In this document: positions 1-9,368 of the stretch, piece after piece
Layout: each line of letters opens with the position of its first letter
Numbering within the stretch: position 1 is the stretch's first letter
Assembly: GCF_001280305.1 (NCBI RefSeq)
Contig: NZ_CP012623.1
Span: forward strand, 3,658,001 to 3,722,000
Direction: 5' to 3'
DNA length: 64,000 nt
Source: Hymenobacter sp. DG25A
GTDB lineage: Bacteria; Bacteroidota; Bacteroidia; Cytophagales; Hymenobacteraceae
Notes under the pieces: model-generated
Database searches by the model: none
What the model was told of the DNA's origin: nothing
The model's input: only the letters and a program-made list of their open reading frames with translations
Position numbers and translations under genes: made by a program

Positions 1-978
1 GTACTGGAGCTGGTAGCCCAGCACGACCGGCAATGGACCGGCATTACCATCGCGCCCAATGGCCGCCGCTTCGTCAACTTTCCCCGCTGGTCGGCTGATG
101 TGCCCGTTTCCATAGCCGAGCTGCTACCCGACGGCACCACCAAACCCTGGCCCGATGCGGCCCGCAACGCCTGGCAGCCCGGCGCCTCGCCGGATGAGAA
201 GTTCAGCTGTGTGCAAAGCGTAGTAGCCGACAGCAAAAACCGCCTGTGGGTGGTAGACCCCAACAACCCTGAGTTCAAAGGCGTGCTCCCCGCCGGCCCC
301 CGGCTGCATGTGTTTGATATTGCTAGTGGCAAGCTGCTGCGCACCTATAAATTCCCGGCCAATACCTGGAACAAGCAGTCCTACCTGAATGATGTGCGCG
401 TAGATGTGGCCCGTAACGTGGCCTACCTTACTGACTCGGGCTCCGGCGCGCTGCTGGCCGTAGAGCTGGGCTCCGGCCAGGTGCATCGCCAGCTGGCAAA
501 TGACTCTGTCACCAAACCCAATTTGCCCTACCTCACTTTCAACGGGAAGAAATGGACCAACCAGGTGCATTCCGATGGCATTGAGCTAAGCGCCAGCGGC
601 GACACGCTGTACTTCTCCATGCTTACCGGGGATAAGCTCTTTCGGGTGCCCACGCGCCTGTTGCGCCGCAATACCCCCGCCGATAGCCTTCACGCCGCCG
701 TGCAAACCGTTGCCACCATTGGCCCCGCCGACGGCCTGTGGCGCACCCGTGACGGCCGTATCTGGTCTGGCGGGTTGACTACGGATGCCATTCGAGTAAC
801 CGTGCCCCGCACCGGGCAGGTAACGGATGTGGTAAAGGATGCCCGCATTCGCTGGGCCGACACGTTTGCGGAGGATGCCAACGGCTATATCTATTTCACC
901 ACTTCCCAGCTGCAGTATGCGCCAGCCGAGCGGGGCAAGTATGAAATCTACCGCTTCCGCCCGCAGGGCAAACAATAG
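1..978 (+). CDS. Major royal jelly/yellow-family propeller protein (5' end outside window)
   Basis: An open frame enters from the left edge, so the start and any signal peptide are not visible; 325 codons are seen. Repeated blade-like stretches (WVVDPNNP, RLHVFDIASGK, AYLTDSGSGALLAVELGSG, DGIELSASGDTLYF, ANGYIYFTTS) fit the bacterial members of the major royal jelly/yellow protein family, a six-bladed beta-propeller related to SMP-30-like lactonases. Bacterial homologues are usually exported and have no settled substrate. The family call comes from sequence pattern; the function is unknown. No operon partner is seen downstream, where 211 bp separate it from sucA. Confidence 0.75.
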   Translation, partial: VLELVAQHDRQWTGITIAPNGRRFVNFPRWSADVPVSIAELLPDGTTKPWPDAARNAWQPGASPDEKFSCVQSVVADSKNRLWVVDPNNPEFKGVLPAGPRLHVFDIASGKLLRTYKFPANTWNKQSYLNDVRVDVARNVAYLTDSGSGALLAVELGSGQVHRQLANDSVTKPNLPYLTFNGKKWTNQVHSDGIELSASGDTLYFSMLTGDKLFRVPTRLLRRNTPADSLHAAVQTVATIGPADGLWRTRDGRIWSGGLTTDAIRVTVPRTGQVTDVVKDARIRWADTFAEDANGYIYFTTSQLQYAPAERGKYEIYRFRPQGKQ

Positions 979-1132
979 CGGAATAGAATGCGGAATAAGC
1001 CGTATGGAAAGTCATTACAGGTACTGCTACTGGTTTGCTTTCGATAGATTGCCGTATCCTATAAGACTGAGCCCACTTCACCTGAAAATCATCTCATTGA
1101 TTAACAGGTTTATTTGAGTATGCGAATATCAG

Positions 1133-1164
1133 TTTTCGCTTTCTGATGTTAGCATTTACCTTTA
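1133..1164 (+). promoter_or_regulatory. Putative sucA promoter, TTTTC-N19-TACCTTTA
   Basis: TTTTC at 1133-1137, exactly 19 bp, then TACCTTTA at 1157-1164, about 25 bp before the sucA ATG. This follows the Bacteroidota -33/-7 pattern (TTTG or TTG, about 19 bp, TAnnTTTG) with a weaker -33 box. Position and spacing are seen; activity is inferred. Confidence 0.5.
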
Positions 1165-1189
1165 CCGCCGTCACACCAGCTCCTACCGC

Positions 1190-4036
1190 ATGGACGCTTA
1201 CTCTTACATCGCCAATGCCCACGGCGAATATATTGACCAACTGTACCAGTCTTATAAGAACGACCCCGAGTCGGTAGACTTTGGCTGGCGCAAGTTTTTT
1301 GAAGGATTCGACTTCTCGCAGCAGTACCCCGAAGGTGGTATGCCGCAGGCCGATGGCGAAGGAGTTTTAACCACCGCCGCAAGTACCAACCAGGCCGGAG
1401 AAATCCGCGCCGTAGATAAGGTATCGGCCGATAAGGAAACCCAGGTTCGTAACCTGATTCATGCCTACCGCAGCCGCGGCCACCTGGTGGCCCGCACCAA
1501 CCCGGTGCGCGAGCGGAAGGACCGTAAAGCCCGCCTCAGCATTTCTGACTTCGGCCTGAGCGAAGCCGACCTCGACACGACCTTTAAAAACGGCGAAGTG
1601 CTGGGCCTGGGCCCGAACGCCAAGCTGCGCGACATTGTAGCGGCGCTGGATAAGATTTATACCCGGACCATCGGCTTCGAGTATATGTACATCCGCGACC
1701 CGCAGGTGCTCGACTGGTTCCGCGAAAAAGTAGAGAAAGACTCCCTGAGCTTTAACCCTGGCATCGAGTACAAAAAGCGCATCCTTAGTAAGCTCAACGA
1801 GGCCGTTGTGTTCGAGAACTTCCTGCATACCAAGTTCCTCGGTCAGAAGCGCTTCTCGCTGGAAGGCGGCGAAACTACCATCCCTGCGCTGGATGCCATC
1901 ATCCGCAAAGGGGCTGAGCTGGGTGTAGAGGAAGTGATGATTGGTATGGCCCACCGCGGCCGCCTGAACGTGCTGGCCAACATCATGGGCAAAACCTACG
2001 AGCAGATTTTCTCGGAATTCGAGGGAACAGCCGTGCCGGACTTGACCATGGGCGACGGCGACGTAAAGTACCACATGGGCTACAGCAGCCAGGTAGATGC
2101 CGGTGGCCGCACCGTGAATCTGAAGCTGGCGCCCAACCCCTCGCACCTGGAGGCGGTAAACCCCGTGGTGGAAGGCTTTGTGCGTGCCAAGCTGGACCAC
2201 GGCTACGGCAACGACTACGCGAAAGTGCTGCCCATCCTGATTCACGGCGACGCCGCCGTGGCCGGCCAGGGCATTGGCTACGAGGTAACGCAGATGTCGC
2301 AGCTGGAAGGCTACAAGACCGGCGGCACCGTGCACTTCGTTATCAACAACCAGGTAGGTTTTACCACTGATTTCGAAGACGCCCGCTCGTCTATCTACTG
2401 CACTGATCTGGCCAAGATTATTGACGCGCCGGTGCTGCACGTGAACGGCGACGACCCCGAAGCCGTGGTATTTGCCGTGCAGCTGGCTACCGAATACCGC
2501 CAGCAGTTCCACGCCGATATCTTTATTGATATGGTGTGCTACCGCCGCCACGGCCACAACGAGTCGGATGAGCCCAAGTTCACCCAGCCCACGCTCTACA
2601 ACCTCATCAGCAAGCACCAGAACCCCCGCGAGGTGTACAACGCCATGCTGGTGCAGCGCGGCGACGTAGACGCGCAACTGGCCGCCCAGATGGACAAGGA
2701 GTTTCGCGACACCCTGCAGGCCCGCCTGGATCTGGTGAAGCAGAAGCCCTTGCCTTATAACTACCAGGCCCTAGAAAACGAGTGGCGCAGCCTGCGCCGC
2801 AGCAAGACGGAGGACTTCGATCAGTCGCCGCAAACCGGCATCAGCGAGGATATGGTAGCGAAAGTAGGCAAGGCCCTGACTACGCTGCCCGAAGGCTTCC
2901 GCCCTTTGAAGCAGATTGAAAAGCTGATGGAAGAGCGCCGCAAGATGTTCTTCGAAAACCGCGTGCTGAACTGGGCCGCCGGCGAATTGCTGGCCTACGG
3001 CTCCATGCTGGCCGAAAAGCACATTGTGCGCCTGAGCGGTCAGGATGTGCAGCGGGGCACGTTCTCGCACCGCCACGCCGTGCTGCACGATGCCGAAACC
3101 TCGGCCCCCTACAACTCGCTCAACTACATTGGCGAGGGCCAGGAAACGCTGCGCATCTACAACTCCCTGCTGAGCGAGTACGCGGTGCTGGGCTTTGAAT
3201 TCGGCTATGCCATGGCTAACCCCACGGCGCTGGTAATCTGGGAAGCCCAGTTCGGCGACTTCGCCAACGGCGCCCAGACCATGATTGACCAGTTCATTGT
3301 GTCGTCTGAAAGCAAGTGGCAGCGCATGAACGGTTTGGTGATGCTGCTGCCCCACGGCTACGAAGGCCAGGGCCCGGAGCACTCCAACGCCCGCCCCGAG
3401 CGGTTCCTGCAGCTGGCCGCCGAAAACAACATTGTGGTAGCCAACATGACCACGCCGGCCAACTTCTTCCACGCCCTGCGCCGTCAGTTGACCTGGGAGT
3501 TCCGCAAGCCGCTGGTGGTCATGTCGCCCAAGTCCATGCTGCGCCACCCGCTGTGCGTGTCGCCGGTGGAGGAGTTCACCTCCGGTACCTTCCGCGAAGT
3601 GCTGGGCGACGTGTACGCTGAGGACAAGAAAGTGAAGCGCGTGCTGCTGTGCTCGGGCAAAGTATACTTCGACCTGCTGGACGAACAGCAGCAGTCGAAA
3701 CGTACTGACGTGGCCATTGTGCGCCTGGAGCAGCTGCACCCCTTCCCCAAAAAGCAGCTGGCCGTGGAGCTGGCCAAGTACCCCAAAGCCAAAGTGTACT
3801 GGGTACAAGAGGAACCCGAGAACATGGGCTACTGGAACTATCTGCTGCGCTTTATGCGCCGCGAGCTGGAAGATGTGATTTCGCGCAAGCCCTCTGCGTC
3901 GCCGGCTACCGGCTACAACAAGGTGCACGTGAAGGAGCAGAAAGAGCTGGTGGCTCGTGCCTTCGGCATTGCTTCCGCCGAAGTAGAAGCCGACAACATC
4001 AAAGCCACCGCCGAAATAGCCAAGAAGCAGGACTAG
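1190..4036 (+). CDS. sucA: 2-oxoglutarate dehydrogenase E1 component
   Basis: Thiamine-diphosphate-dependent decarboxylase of the 2-oxoglutarate dehydrogenase complex (TCA cycle, cytoplasm). At 948 aa it has the normal family length. The N-terminal E2-binding segment (about residues 1-40, YSYIANAHGEYIDQLYQSYK) is followed by the ThDP-binding half (HRGRLNVLAN near 255, GDAAVAGQG near 354, GHNESDEP near 453) and the transketolase-like C-terminal domain (QEEPENMGYWNYL near 873). The ATG at 1190 gives the canonical MDAYSYIAN start. sucB follows after 127 bp that contain a palindromic repeat; E3 (lpd) is encoded about 20 kb downstream. No internal damage is seen. Confidence 0.97.
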   Translation: MDAYSYIANAHGEYIDQLYQSYKNDPESVDFGWRKFFEGFDFSQQYPEGGMPQADGEGVLTTAASTNQAGEIRAVDKVSADKETQVRNLIHAYRSRGHLVARTNPVRERKDRKARLSISDFGLSEADLDTTFKNGEVLGLGPNAKLRDIVAALDKIYTRTIGFEYMYIRDPQVLDWFREKVEKDSLSFNPGIEYKKRILSKLNEAVVFENFLHTKFLGQKRFSLEGGETTIPALDAIIRKGAELGVEEVMIGMAHRGRLNVLANIMGKTYEQIFSEFEGTAVPDLTMGDGDVKYHMGYSSQVDAGGRTVNLKLAPNPSHLEAVNPVVEGFVRAKLDHGYGNDYAKVLPILIHGDAAVAGQGIGYEVTQMSQLEGYKTGGTVHFVINNQVGFTTDFEDARSSIYCTDLAKIIDAPVLHVNGDDPEAVVFAVQLATEYRQQFHADIFIDMVCYRRHGHNESDEPKFTQPTLYNLISKHQNPREVYNAMLVQRGDVDAQLAAQMDKEFRDTLQARLDLVKQKPLPYNYQALENEWRSLRRSKTEDFDQSPQTGISEDMVAKVGKALTTLPEGFRPLKQIEKLMEERRKMFFENRVLNWAAGELLAYGSMLAEKHIVRLSGQDVQRGTFSHRHAVLHDAETSAPYNSLNYIGEGQETLRIYNSLLSEYAVLGFEFGYAMANPTALVIWEAQFGDFANGAQTMIDQFIVSSESKWQRMNGLVMLLPHGYEGQGPEHSNARPERFLQLAAENNIVVANMTTPANFFHALRRQLTWEFRKPLVVMSPKSMLRHPLCVSPVEEFTSGTFREVLGDVYAEDKKVKRVLLCSGKVYFDLLDEQQQSKRTDVAIVRLEQLHPFPKKQLAVELAKYPKAKVYWVQEEPENMGYWNYLLRFMRRELEDVISRKPSASPATGYNKVHVKEQKELVARAFGIASAEVEADNIKATAEIAKKQD

Positions 4037-4041
4037 TCCTG

Positions 4042-4119
4042 TGTCATTCTGAATGAGGTAAGGAATCTGGGTCAGCCTCCAGTAGGTAAGCCAGATTCCT
4101 CGCTTCACCCGGAATGACA
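4042..4119. repeat. Palindromic REP-like element, family B (TGTCATnCTGA type)
   Basis: Inverted repeat between sucA and sucB: TGTCATTCTGAATGAGG and AGGAATCTGG on the left pair with CCAGATTCCT and CCGGAATGACA on the right. It resembles the other GTCATnCTGA elements here but is more diverged. The transcript would form a long hairpin between the E1 and E2 cistrons, which could stabilise or attenuate the message. Confidence 0.75.
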
Positions 4120-4163
4120 ACTTCAATGACATTCCCCACCGAAACCCTTCAACACTCCCACCT

Positions 4164-5849
4164 ATGGGTCTGGAAATTAAAATCCCCGCCGTCGGCGAGT
4201 CTATCACCGAGGTTACCATTGCCAAGTGGCTCAAGAAAGACGGCGAGGCCGTGAAGCGCGATGAAGTAATTGCCGAGCTGGAGTCAGACAAAGCCACGTT
4301 TGAGCTGCCCGCCGAAACAGACGGCGTGCTGAAGATTCGGGTGGCGGAAGGCGAAACCATTGGCATCGGAACTGTTATTGCGGATATTAATGGGGATGGC
4401 GCCGCGCCGGCAGCTTCGGCAGCGGCTCCCGCCGCTACAGCCGTGCCAGCAGCCAGCGCTCCGGCCCAGCCAGCGGCCGACCCGGTAAGCAAAGGCGAGG
4501 AAAACCCCCAGGCCAGCAACCAAAGCGGCTACGGTGGCTCACAGGCGGGCTCAGCCAATACGCCTACGGCGGCCGCTGCACCCGCCAGCACCGGCGGTGG
4601 TGCTACGGTAGAAATGAAGATTCCCGCCGTGGGCGAGTCCATCACGGAAGTAACCGTGGCCAAGTGGCTGAAGGAAGACGGCGCCCAGGTACAGCGCGAC
4701 GAAATTATTGCCGAGCTGGAATCGGATAAGGCCACGTTTGAGCTGCCCGCCGAAGGCAGCGGTACGCTGCGCCACGCCGTTAAGGAAGGCGAAACTATCG
4801 GCATTGGGGCAACTATTGCCCGCATTGAAGGTGGTAGCGGCGCTCCGGCGGCCGCTTCGGCTCCGGCCGCTGCGCCTGCTGCTACTCAGGCTGCGCCAGC
4901 CGCGGCGGCTCCGGCCACTTCGGCTACTACCAGCTACGCTACGGGCACGCCCTCACCGGCGGCCGGCAAGATTCTCGGCGAAAAAGGCATCAGCCCCGCC
5001 GATGTACAGGGTTCCGGTCGGGATGGTCGCATCACGAAGGAAGACGCCCAGAACGCCCAGGCCCGTCCCGCTGCTCCGGCTCCGGTAGCTGCTCCGGCCG
5101 CTGCAGCGCCGGCTGTTGCCCAGGCGGCTCCGGCTGCTGCCAGCGGCAACCGCAACGTGCGACGCGAGCGGATGAGCAACCTGCGCAAAACGGTAGCCCG
5201 CCGCCTGGTAACGGTGAAAAATGAAACGGCCATGCTCACCACCTTCAACGAGGTGAACATGCAGCCCATCATGGACCTGCGCAATAAGTTCAAGGACAAG
5301 TTCAAGGAGAAGCACAGCGTGGGCCTCGGCTTCATGTCGTTCTTCACCAAGGCTGTGTGCGTAGCTCTGAAAGAGTGGCCCGCCGTGAATGCCCAGATTG
5401 ATGGCACCGACATCCTGTACAACGACTTCTGCGACATCAGCATTGCCGTATCGGCCCCCAAAGGCCTGGTGGTGCCGGTTATCCGCAACGCCGAGGAACT
5501 GTCCTTTGATGGTATCGAGAAAGAAATTCAGCGCCTCGCCGGCCTGGCCCGCGACAACAAGCTCACCATTGAGCAGATGACGGGCGGCACGTTCACTATC
5601 ACCAACGGTGGGGTGTTCGGCTCCATGATGAGCACCCCTATCATTAACGCCCCGCAGTCGGCTATTCTGGGCATGCACAACATTGTGCAGCGTCCCATAG
5701 CTGAAAACGGCCAGGTGGTGATTCGCCCGATGATGTATCTGGCCCTGAGCTACGACCACCGCATCATTGACGGCCGCGAGTCGGTGTCGTTCCTGGTGCG
5801 CGTGAAAGAGCTGCTGGAAGATCCAACCCGCCTGCTGCTGGGCGTGTAA
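4164..5849 (+). CDS. sucB: Dihydrolipoyl succinyltransferase (E2 of 2-oxoglutarate dehydrogenase), two lipoyl domains
   Basis: Acyltransferase core of the 2-oxoglutarate dehydrogenase complex. Two biotinyl/lipoyl domains, each with [12 protein letters not shown] (lipoyl lysines near residues 43 and 189), are joined by Ala/Pro-rich linkers; the E3/E1-binding domain follows ([24 protein letters not shown], about 270-295), then the catalytic domain with [12 protein letters not shown], active-site His near 532. Proteobacterial SucB has one lipoyl domain; two give 561 aa rather than about 400. The partner is sucA just upstream. A strong terminator follows 25 bp after the stop. The succinyl rather than acetyl assignment rests mainly on linkage to sucA. 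Confidence 0.95.
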   Translation: MGLEIKIPAVGESITEVTIAKWLKKDGEAVKRDEVIAELESDKATFELPAETDGVLKIRVAEGETIGIGTVIADINGDGAAPAASAAAPAATAVPAASAPAQPAADPVSKGEENPQASNQSGYGGSQAGSANTPTAAAAPASTGGGATVEMKIPAVGESITEVTVAKWLKEDGAQVQRDEIIAELESDKATFELPAEGSGTLRHAVKEGETIGIGATIARIEGGSGAPAAASAPAAAPAATQAAPAAAAPATSATTSYATGTPSPAAGKILGEKGISPADVQGSGRDGRITKEDAQNAQARPAAPAPVAAPAAAAPAVAQAAPAAASGNRNVRRERMSNLRKTVARRLVTVKNETAMLTTFNEVNMQPIMDLRNKFKDKFKEKHSVGLGFMSFFTKAVCVALKEWPAVNAQIDGTDILYNDFCDISIAVSAPKGLVVPVIRNAEELSFDGIEKEIQRLAGLARDNKLTIEQMTGGTFTITNGGVFGSMMSTPIINAPQSAILGMHNIVQRPIAENGQVVIRPMMYLALSYDHRIIDGRESVSFLVRVKELLEDPTRLLLGV

Positions 5850-5873
5850 GCCCTCAGAAGCGTCCAAATCCTG

Positions 5874-5912
5874 AAAGCGCCTGCCCCTATTGTAGCGGCA
5901 GGCGCTTTTTTT
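5874..5912 (+). terminator. Rho-independent terminator of sucAB
   Basis: AAAGCGCCTGCC and GGCAGGCGCTTT form a 12-bp stem, followed by a T run, just after the sucB stop. Confidence 0.9.
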
Positions 5913-5983
5913 ATGCCTGAACCTGGCAGACTGCGTACTTTCGGGCTGAAAGAAGCTTTCTGTTTGCTTTACCATTTTTGCTG

Positions 5984-7699
5984 ATGCCGCACCGGATTCT
6001 GGGAATAAACTGCAGTGGCTTTCACTCCTCCGCCTGCCTGCTGGGGCCCGATGGCCGGGTGCAGGTCGCCATTGCCGAGGAGCGGCTCACGCGCATCAAG
6101 CAGGATAAATCGTTTCCGCGGCAGGCCATCCGCTACTGCTGTGCGGCGGCCGGCATTGGGGTAGAAGATATTACCGACGTTTTTGTGGGCTGGAACCCCG
6201 CGCCCTACCTCACGCGCCCCGACCAAACCACCGCCGATGCCTTCCAGAACCGGGGCAAGCTGGCCCAGCTGACCCTCAATGAGCTGGTGGCCCTGCAAGG
6301 CGGCGTTGGCAGCCTGGACCAGACCCTGTACGGCCTGCACGGTACCCAAACCCGGGTGCACTATGTCAACCACCACCACGCGCACATGGCCAACGCCCTG
6401 CTGCCGTCTGGTTTTGCGGAGGCCGATGTATTTATAGCCGATGGTTTTGGTGAGACAACCACTGGCCTGCTGGGCACGGCCTCCGCGCACGGCTTTGAGG
6501 AACTGGCCGCCAACCGCACGCCTCACTCGCTGGGCCTGTTCTACGCCGCCTTCACCGATTTCCTTGGCTTCCGCCCCAACAGCGACGAGTGGAAAATTAT
6601 GGCGCTGGCCGCCCGTGGCAACTGGCGCACCTACTACGAGCGGCTGCGCCCGCTTATTCAGGTGCAGGGGCTGCACTACGAGCTGGACCTGCGCTACTTT
6701 GAGTTTTTCCTGTTTTTCACGCCGCACTACTATTCTCCCAAGCTGGTAGAGCTGCTGGGTCCGCCGCTGGCCGCCGGGGCCACGCCTACGCAGCGGGAGT
6801 ATGATATTGTGGCAGCCGTGCAGCACATTACGGAGCAGGTGGTGTTTGAGCTGCTCAATAACCTGCACCGGCAAACCGGCCAGCGGAAGCTGGTGCTGGG
6901 CGGGGGCGTACTGATGAACTCCGTGCTGAACGGCAAGCTCAGGCACCACACGCCCTACCACGACATCTTCATCGGCGGCACACCCGATGATACGGGCATC
7001 AGCGTGGGCAGCGCCCTCTATGGCCGGCATTTTGTGCTGGGCGAAAAGAAAACGCAGGAACCCGACCGCCATAATTTCTTCGGCCGGGAGTACCCGGAGG
7101 TGGAACTAGAAATGGAGCTGGAGCGCCGGAAGCTGCGTTACCAGCGCCCGACGGATATCGTGACGGAAACGGCCGCGCTGCTGCAGGCCGGGAAAGTAGT
7201 AGGGTGGTTTCAGGGGGCTTCGGAGCTGGGACAACGGGCCCTGGGCCACCGCAGCATTCTGGCCAACCCCACGCTGGCCGCTATGAAAGAGCAGGTAAAT
7301 GCCAGCATCAAGTACCGGGAGGGTTTCCGGCCCTTTGCCCCGGCCGTGCCCGAAGCGCATCAGCAGGACTACTTCGACCTGTTGCCCGACGAGACGTCCT
7401 ACTTCATGGAAAAGGTCTTCCCTCTGCGGCCCGAGGCCCGGGAGCAGCTGCCCGCCGTCACGCACGATGACGGTACCGGCCGGCTCCAGACGGTGTGCCC
7501 TACTACCAACCCGTTGTTTCACCAGCTGCTGCTGGCCTTTGGGCAGCTCAGCGGCGTGCCCGTGCTGCTGAACACATCCTTTAATCTGAATGGCATGCCG
7601 CTGGTGGAGTCGCCGGCAGATGCGCTGGATTGCTACTTTCGCTCCGGCCTGGATGCCTTGGTGCTGGGGCCGTTTTTGCTGCTGAAGCAGGAGGCCTAG
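5984..7699 (+). CDS. Carbamoyltransferase, NodU/CmcH family
   Basis: Predicted O-carbamoyltransferase (carbamoyl phosphate plus ATP to a hydroxyl acceptor), 571 aa from the ATG at 5984; TTG codons upstream are also in frame. The N-terminal Kae1/YgjD-like domain has GINCSGFHSSACLL at the start and a metal-binding HHHAHMANA near residue 130; the C-terminal YrdC-like domain shows VVGWFQGASELGQRALGHRS and FRPFAPAVPE, both typical of the family. Such enzymes decorate secondary metabolites, Nod factors or surface sugars. No biosynthetic partner lies beside it, so the acceptor cannot be named. Confidence 0.88.
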   Translation: MPHRILGINCSGFHSSACLLGPDGRVQVAIAEERLTRIKQDKSFPRQAIRYCCAAAGIGVEDITDVFVGWNPAPYLTRPDQTTADAFQNRGKLAQLTLNELVALQGGVGSLDQTLYGLHGTQTRVHYVNHHHAHMANALLPSGFAEADVFIADGFGETTTGLLGTASAHGFEELAANRTPHSLGLFYAAFTDFLGFRPNSDEWKIMALAARGNWRTYYERLRPLIQVQGLHYELDLRYFEFFLFFTPHYYSPKLVELLGPPLAAGATPTQREYDIVAAVQHITEQVVFELLNNLHRQTGQRKLVLGGGVLMNSVLNGKLRHHTPYHDIFIGGTPDDTGISVGSALYGRHFVLGEKKTQEPDRHNFFGREYPEVELEMELERRKLRYQRPTDIVTETAALLQAGKVVGWFQGASELGQRALGHRSILANPTLAAMKEQVNASIKYREGFRPFAPAVPEAHQQDYFDLLPDETSYFMEKVFPLRPEAREQLPAVTHDDGTGRLQTVCPTTNPLFHQLLLAFGQLSGVPVLLNTSFNLNGMPLVESPADALDCYFRSGLDALVLGPFLLLKQEA

Positions 7700-7728
7700 C
7701 GGAAGCAAACGAATCAGCCCAAAAAGCA

Positions 7729-7765
7729 AAAGCCCACCCGAAGCTGTATCGGGTGGGCTTTCTTA
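7729..7765. terminator. Bidirectional terminator between convergent genes
   Basis: AAAGCCCACCCG and CGGGTGGGCTTT flank an AAGCTGTAT loop, with A-rich and T-rich tails on either side. It serves the carbamoyltransferase on + and the haemoglobin gene on -. Confidence 0.85.
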
Positions 7766-7785
7766 TGTCGGAAGGAAGTGGAAAT

Positions 7786-8154
7786 CTAGGCGGTCTGCGC
7801 CCGGGAAAACAGGGTGGTCAGCTTGTGCTTGGCCTCTTCTGCTTTGCTGCCCGAGAATTGCTCTTCTACGGTGCGCTCCAGCAGCGTAATCCAGCGCTGC
7901 GAGCGGGTGCCCTGAGTAGTAAGCACGGAATGCAGCGGAATGGACTGATTTTCCTGGTAGCGGGTGGTCCCCAACAGGGCGTTGCTCCAGAAATCGTAGA
8001 GGGAGGTGAGGTGGCGGGGCCAGTGAATCTGGGCTACTGCCTGGCACAAAGGCGCCAGAAGCTCGTCATCATTTGCTTTGCTAAAAGCGGTATCTACCAG
8101 CGTCTTAATGTCGCCTTCGTTCCGGATATCATGAAGAGCTGCAGCAGATTTCAT
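7786..8154 (-). CDS. Group III truncated haemoglobin (copy 1)
   Basis: Small haem protein of the 2/2 globin superfamily, 122 aa from the ATG at 8154; longer in-frame extensions upstream use non-ATG starts and look like promoter sequence. The group III core is visible: an E-helix region AVAQIHWPRHLTSLYDFWSNALLGTTRY, then LHSVL with the candidate proximal His, and the W in RWITLLE. Group III members are linked to oxygen, NO or redox handling in microaerobic cells, but the ligand is unproven. It lies 121 bp downstream of a paralogue in the same orientation. TAAATTCG upstream resembles a -7 box, so it may have its own promoter. Confidence 0.85.
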   Translation of the reverse strand: MKSAAALHDIRNEGDIKTLVDTAFSKANDDELLAPLCQAVAQIHWPRHLTSLYDFWSNALLGTTRYQENQSIPLHSVLTTQGTRSQRWITLLERTVEEQFSGSKAEEAKHKLTTLFSRAQTA

Positions 8155-8275
8155 AGCAGATGGGGTTGGAGGGTAGATACGTAGCGAATTTACGCAGGTT
8201 TCGCGGAATTCGCATTCGATTGCAAAAATTTTGTTGCAATTTTTTCTTCTAACCGTCCTAATCACCGGTTTTAGG

Positions 8276-8674
8276 CTATAAAATCTGCAACGGATTGCGG
8301 GCCTGATGGATACGATACTCGAAAATGGTAGCAATGTTGCCGGCTTTGCGAATAGCTTCGTCGGCTACGGGGCCGGCAAAGTGAGCATCCACCGTTTCGG
8401 TGAAAAGCGTGAGCCAGCGGCGGAAGTGCTGGCTGTCGACGGGCAACACCAGATGTTTGGGAAAGGGGCGGCCCCGGTACCGGCCGGTGCCCAATAGCAG
8501 GCCGCTCCAGAAGTCGTACATAGTGGGCAGGTGCTTTTCCCAATGCACCTGGGCTACCTCATTAAAAATGGGGCTGAGCAGCGCATCGGCGTTTACTTTA
8601 TCATAGAAACGGTCGACGAGCAAACGGATGTCGGCTTCCGTGGAGATATCAGAAAGAGGGGCGGGGGAAGGCAT
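8276..8674 (-). CDS. Group III truncated haemoglobin (copy 2)
   Basis: A second group III 2/2 globin, 132 aa from the ATG at 8674 (MPSPAPLSDISTEAD). EVAQVHWEKHLPTMYDFWSGLLLGTGRYRGRPFPKHL contains the conserved W/FW positions and the probable proximal His, followed by FRRWLTLFTETV. The upstream extension of the frame overlaps the membrane-protein gene and is rejected. It is 35 bp downstream of that gene and upstream of copy 1; copies 1 and 2 are clearly related but diverged, suggesting an old tandem duplication. The neighbouring cbb3 oxidase region suggests a low-oxygen role (inference). Confidence 0.87.
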   Translation of the reverse strand: MPSPAPLSDISTEADIRLLVDRFYDKVNADALLSPIFNEVAQVHWEKHLPTMYDFWSGLLLGTGRYRGRPFPKHLVLPVDSQHFRRWLTLFTETVDAHFAGPVADEAIRKAGNIATIFEYRIHQARNPLQIL

Positions 8675-8709
8675 GAGCAATAAACTTCGAAAGCGAAAAG
8701 ACGAATAAC

Positions 8710-9201
8710 TTAGGCAAGCTGCGCTGCCGGGGCCGTAGCCAGCGGCTGCAGCGCCCGGCGCTGTGCCTGCCGGAAAGCCAGCACGCCGGTTGTGAGCAGC
8801 GCAAGTACTTTGGTGATTTCCAGGATTATATATACTACGTGCTGGGAGTTGGGCAGGGCGGGGCTTCCGGCTAATAAGGCTTCGGCGCGCACATCCAGGG
8901 CCGGCAGCAGCCACAGGGTTTGGGCCAGCAGCACCAGCAGGGCCGTGAGCAAAGTTAGCCAGATGCGGGAGGGCACCCGCAGCCAGCCGGCACACACCAG
9001 CGCCAACATGCTCAGGCCCAGTTCTACTTTATTCAAGGCGTGAAACACAATGCGGCCGATGCCTACGCCCAGCGGCACGGTAATGTGCGGGGCCGTGAAC
9101 TTGAGCGGGGCTTCGAGAAAGGAAATAGCCAGTACCATGCCCACCCACACAAAAAGGGCCAGCACGAGCAGCAGGGATAAGGTGCTTTGAGAGGAACGCA
9201 T
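8710..9201 (-). CDS. Four-helix integral membrane protein (DUF4149-like)
   Basis: 163 aa from the ATG at 9201. Four hydrophobic segments are visible, at about residues 7-27, 48-70, 75-97 and 122-142; the first carries WVGMVLAISFLEAPLKF, followed by GIGRIVFHALNKVE, which recalls DUF4149-like proteins. That family assignment is tentative. It is first in a minus-strand run with the two truncated haemoglobins and divergent from ccoI, sharing a 167-bp control region. TAAATTCG just upstream could be its -7 box. Confidence 0.7.
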   Translation of the reverse strand: MRSSQSTLSLLLVLALFVWVGMVLAISFLEAPLKFTAPHITVPLGVGIGRIVFHALNKVELGLSMLALVCAGWLRVPSRIWLTLLTALLVLLAQTLWLLPALDVRAEALLAGSPALPNSQHVVYIILEITKVLALLTTGVLAFRQAQRRALQPLATAPAAQLA

Positions 9202-9279
9202 AGCAAAAAGTAGGCAGGGAAGGGAAACGGACCGCGAATTTACCATTCAAAATTGCGGCGTGGCCCGGGCAGGCGGGCT

Positions 9280-9343
9280 GATGACTGTCATCCGGGAAGC
9301 TGACTTTCCTCAGGTTTTGCCCCCGCCCGGGGCCGGACCTTTG
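9280..9343 (+). promoter_or_regulatory. ccoI promoter with a palindromic operator-like site
   Basis: GATGACTGTCATC at 9280-9292 is a perfect 13-bp palindrome. It is followed at 9300-9343 by CTGACTTTCCTCA, TTTTGCCC and, 16 bp after TTTTG, GACCTTTG. The same array occurs before ccoNO. TTTTG and GACCTTTG are read as -33 and -7 boxes, TGACTTTCnTCA as a Crp/Fnr-like site; regulator identity is inference. Confidence 0.55.
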
Positions 9344-9368
9344 CTTAATCCATCAGTCCTTACCAGCC

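Noticed and set aside
1367..2677. Long minus-strand ORF of 436 codons opposite sucA
   Set aside because: It lies fully inside sucA and its translation is Val/His/Ala-rich low-complexity sequence typical of the opposite strand of a GC-rich gene.
2771..4519. 582-codon minus-strand ORF across the sucA/sucB junction
   Set aside because: Antisense of two certain genes, with no recognisable motif and a biased composition.
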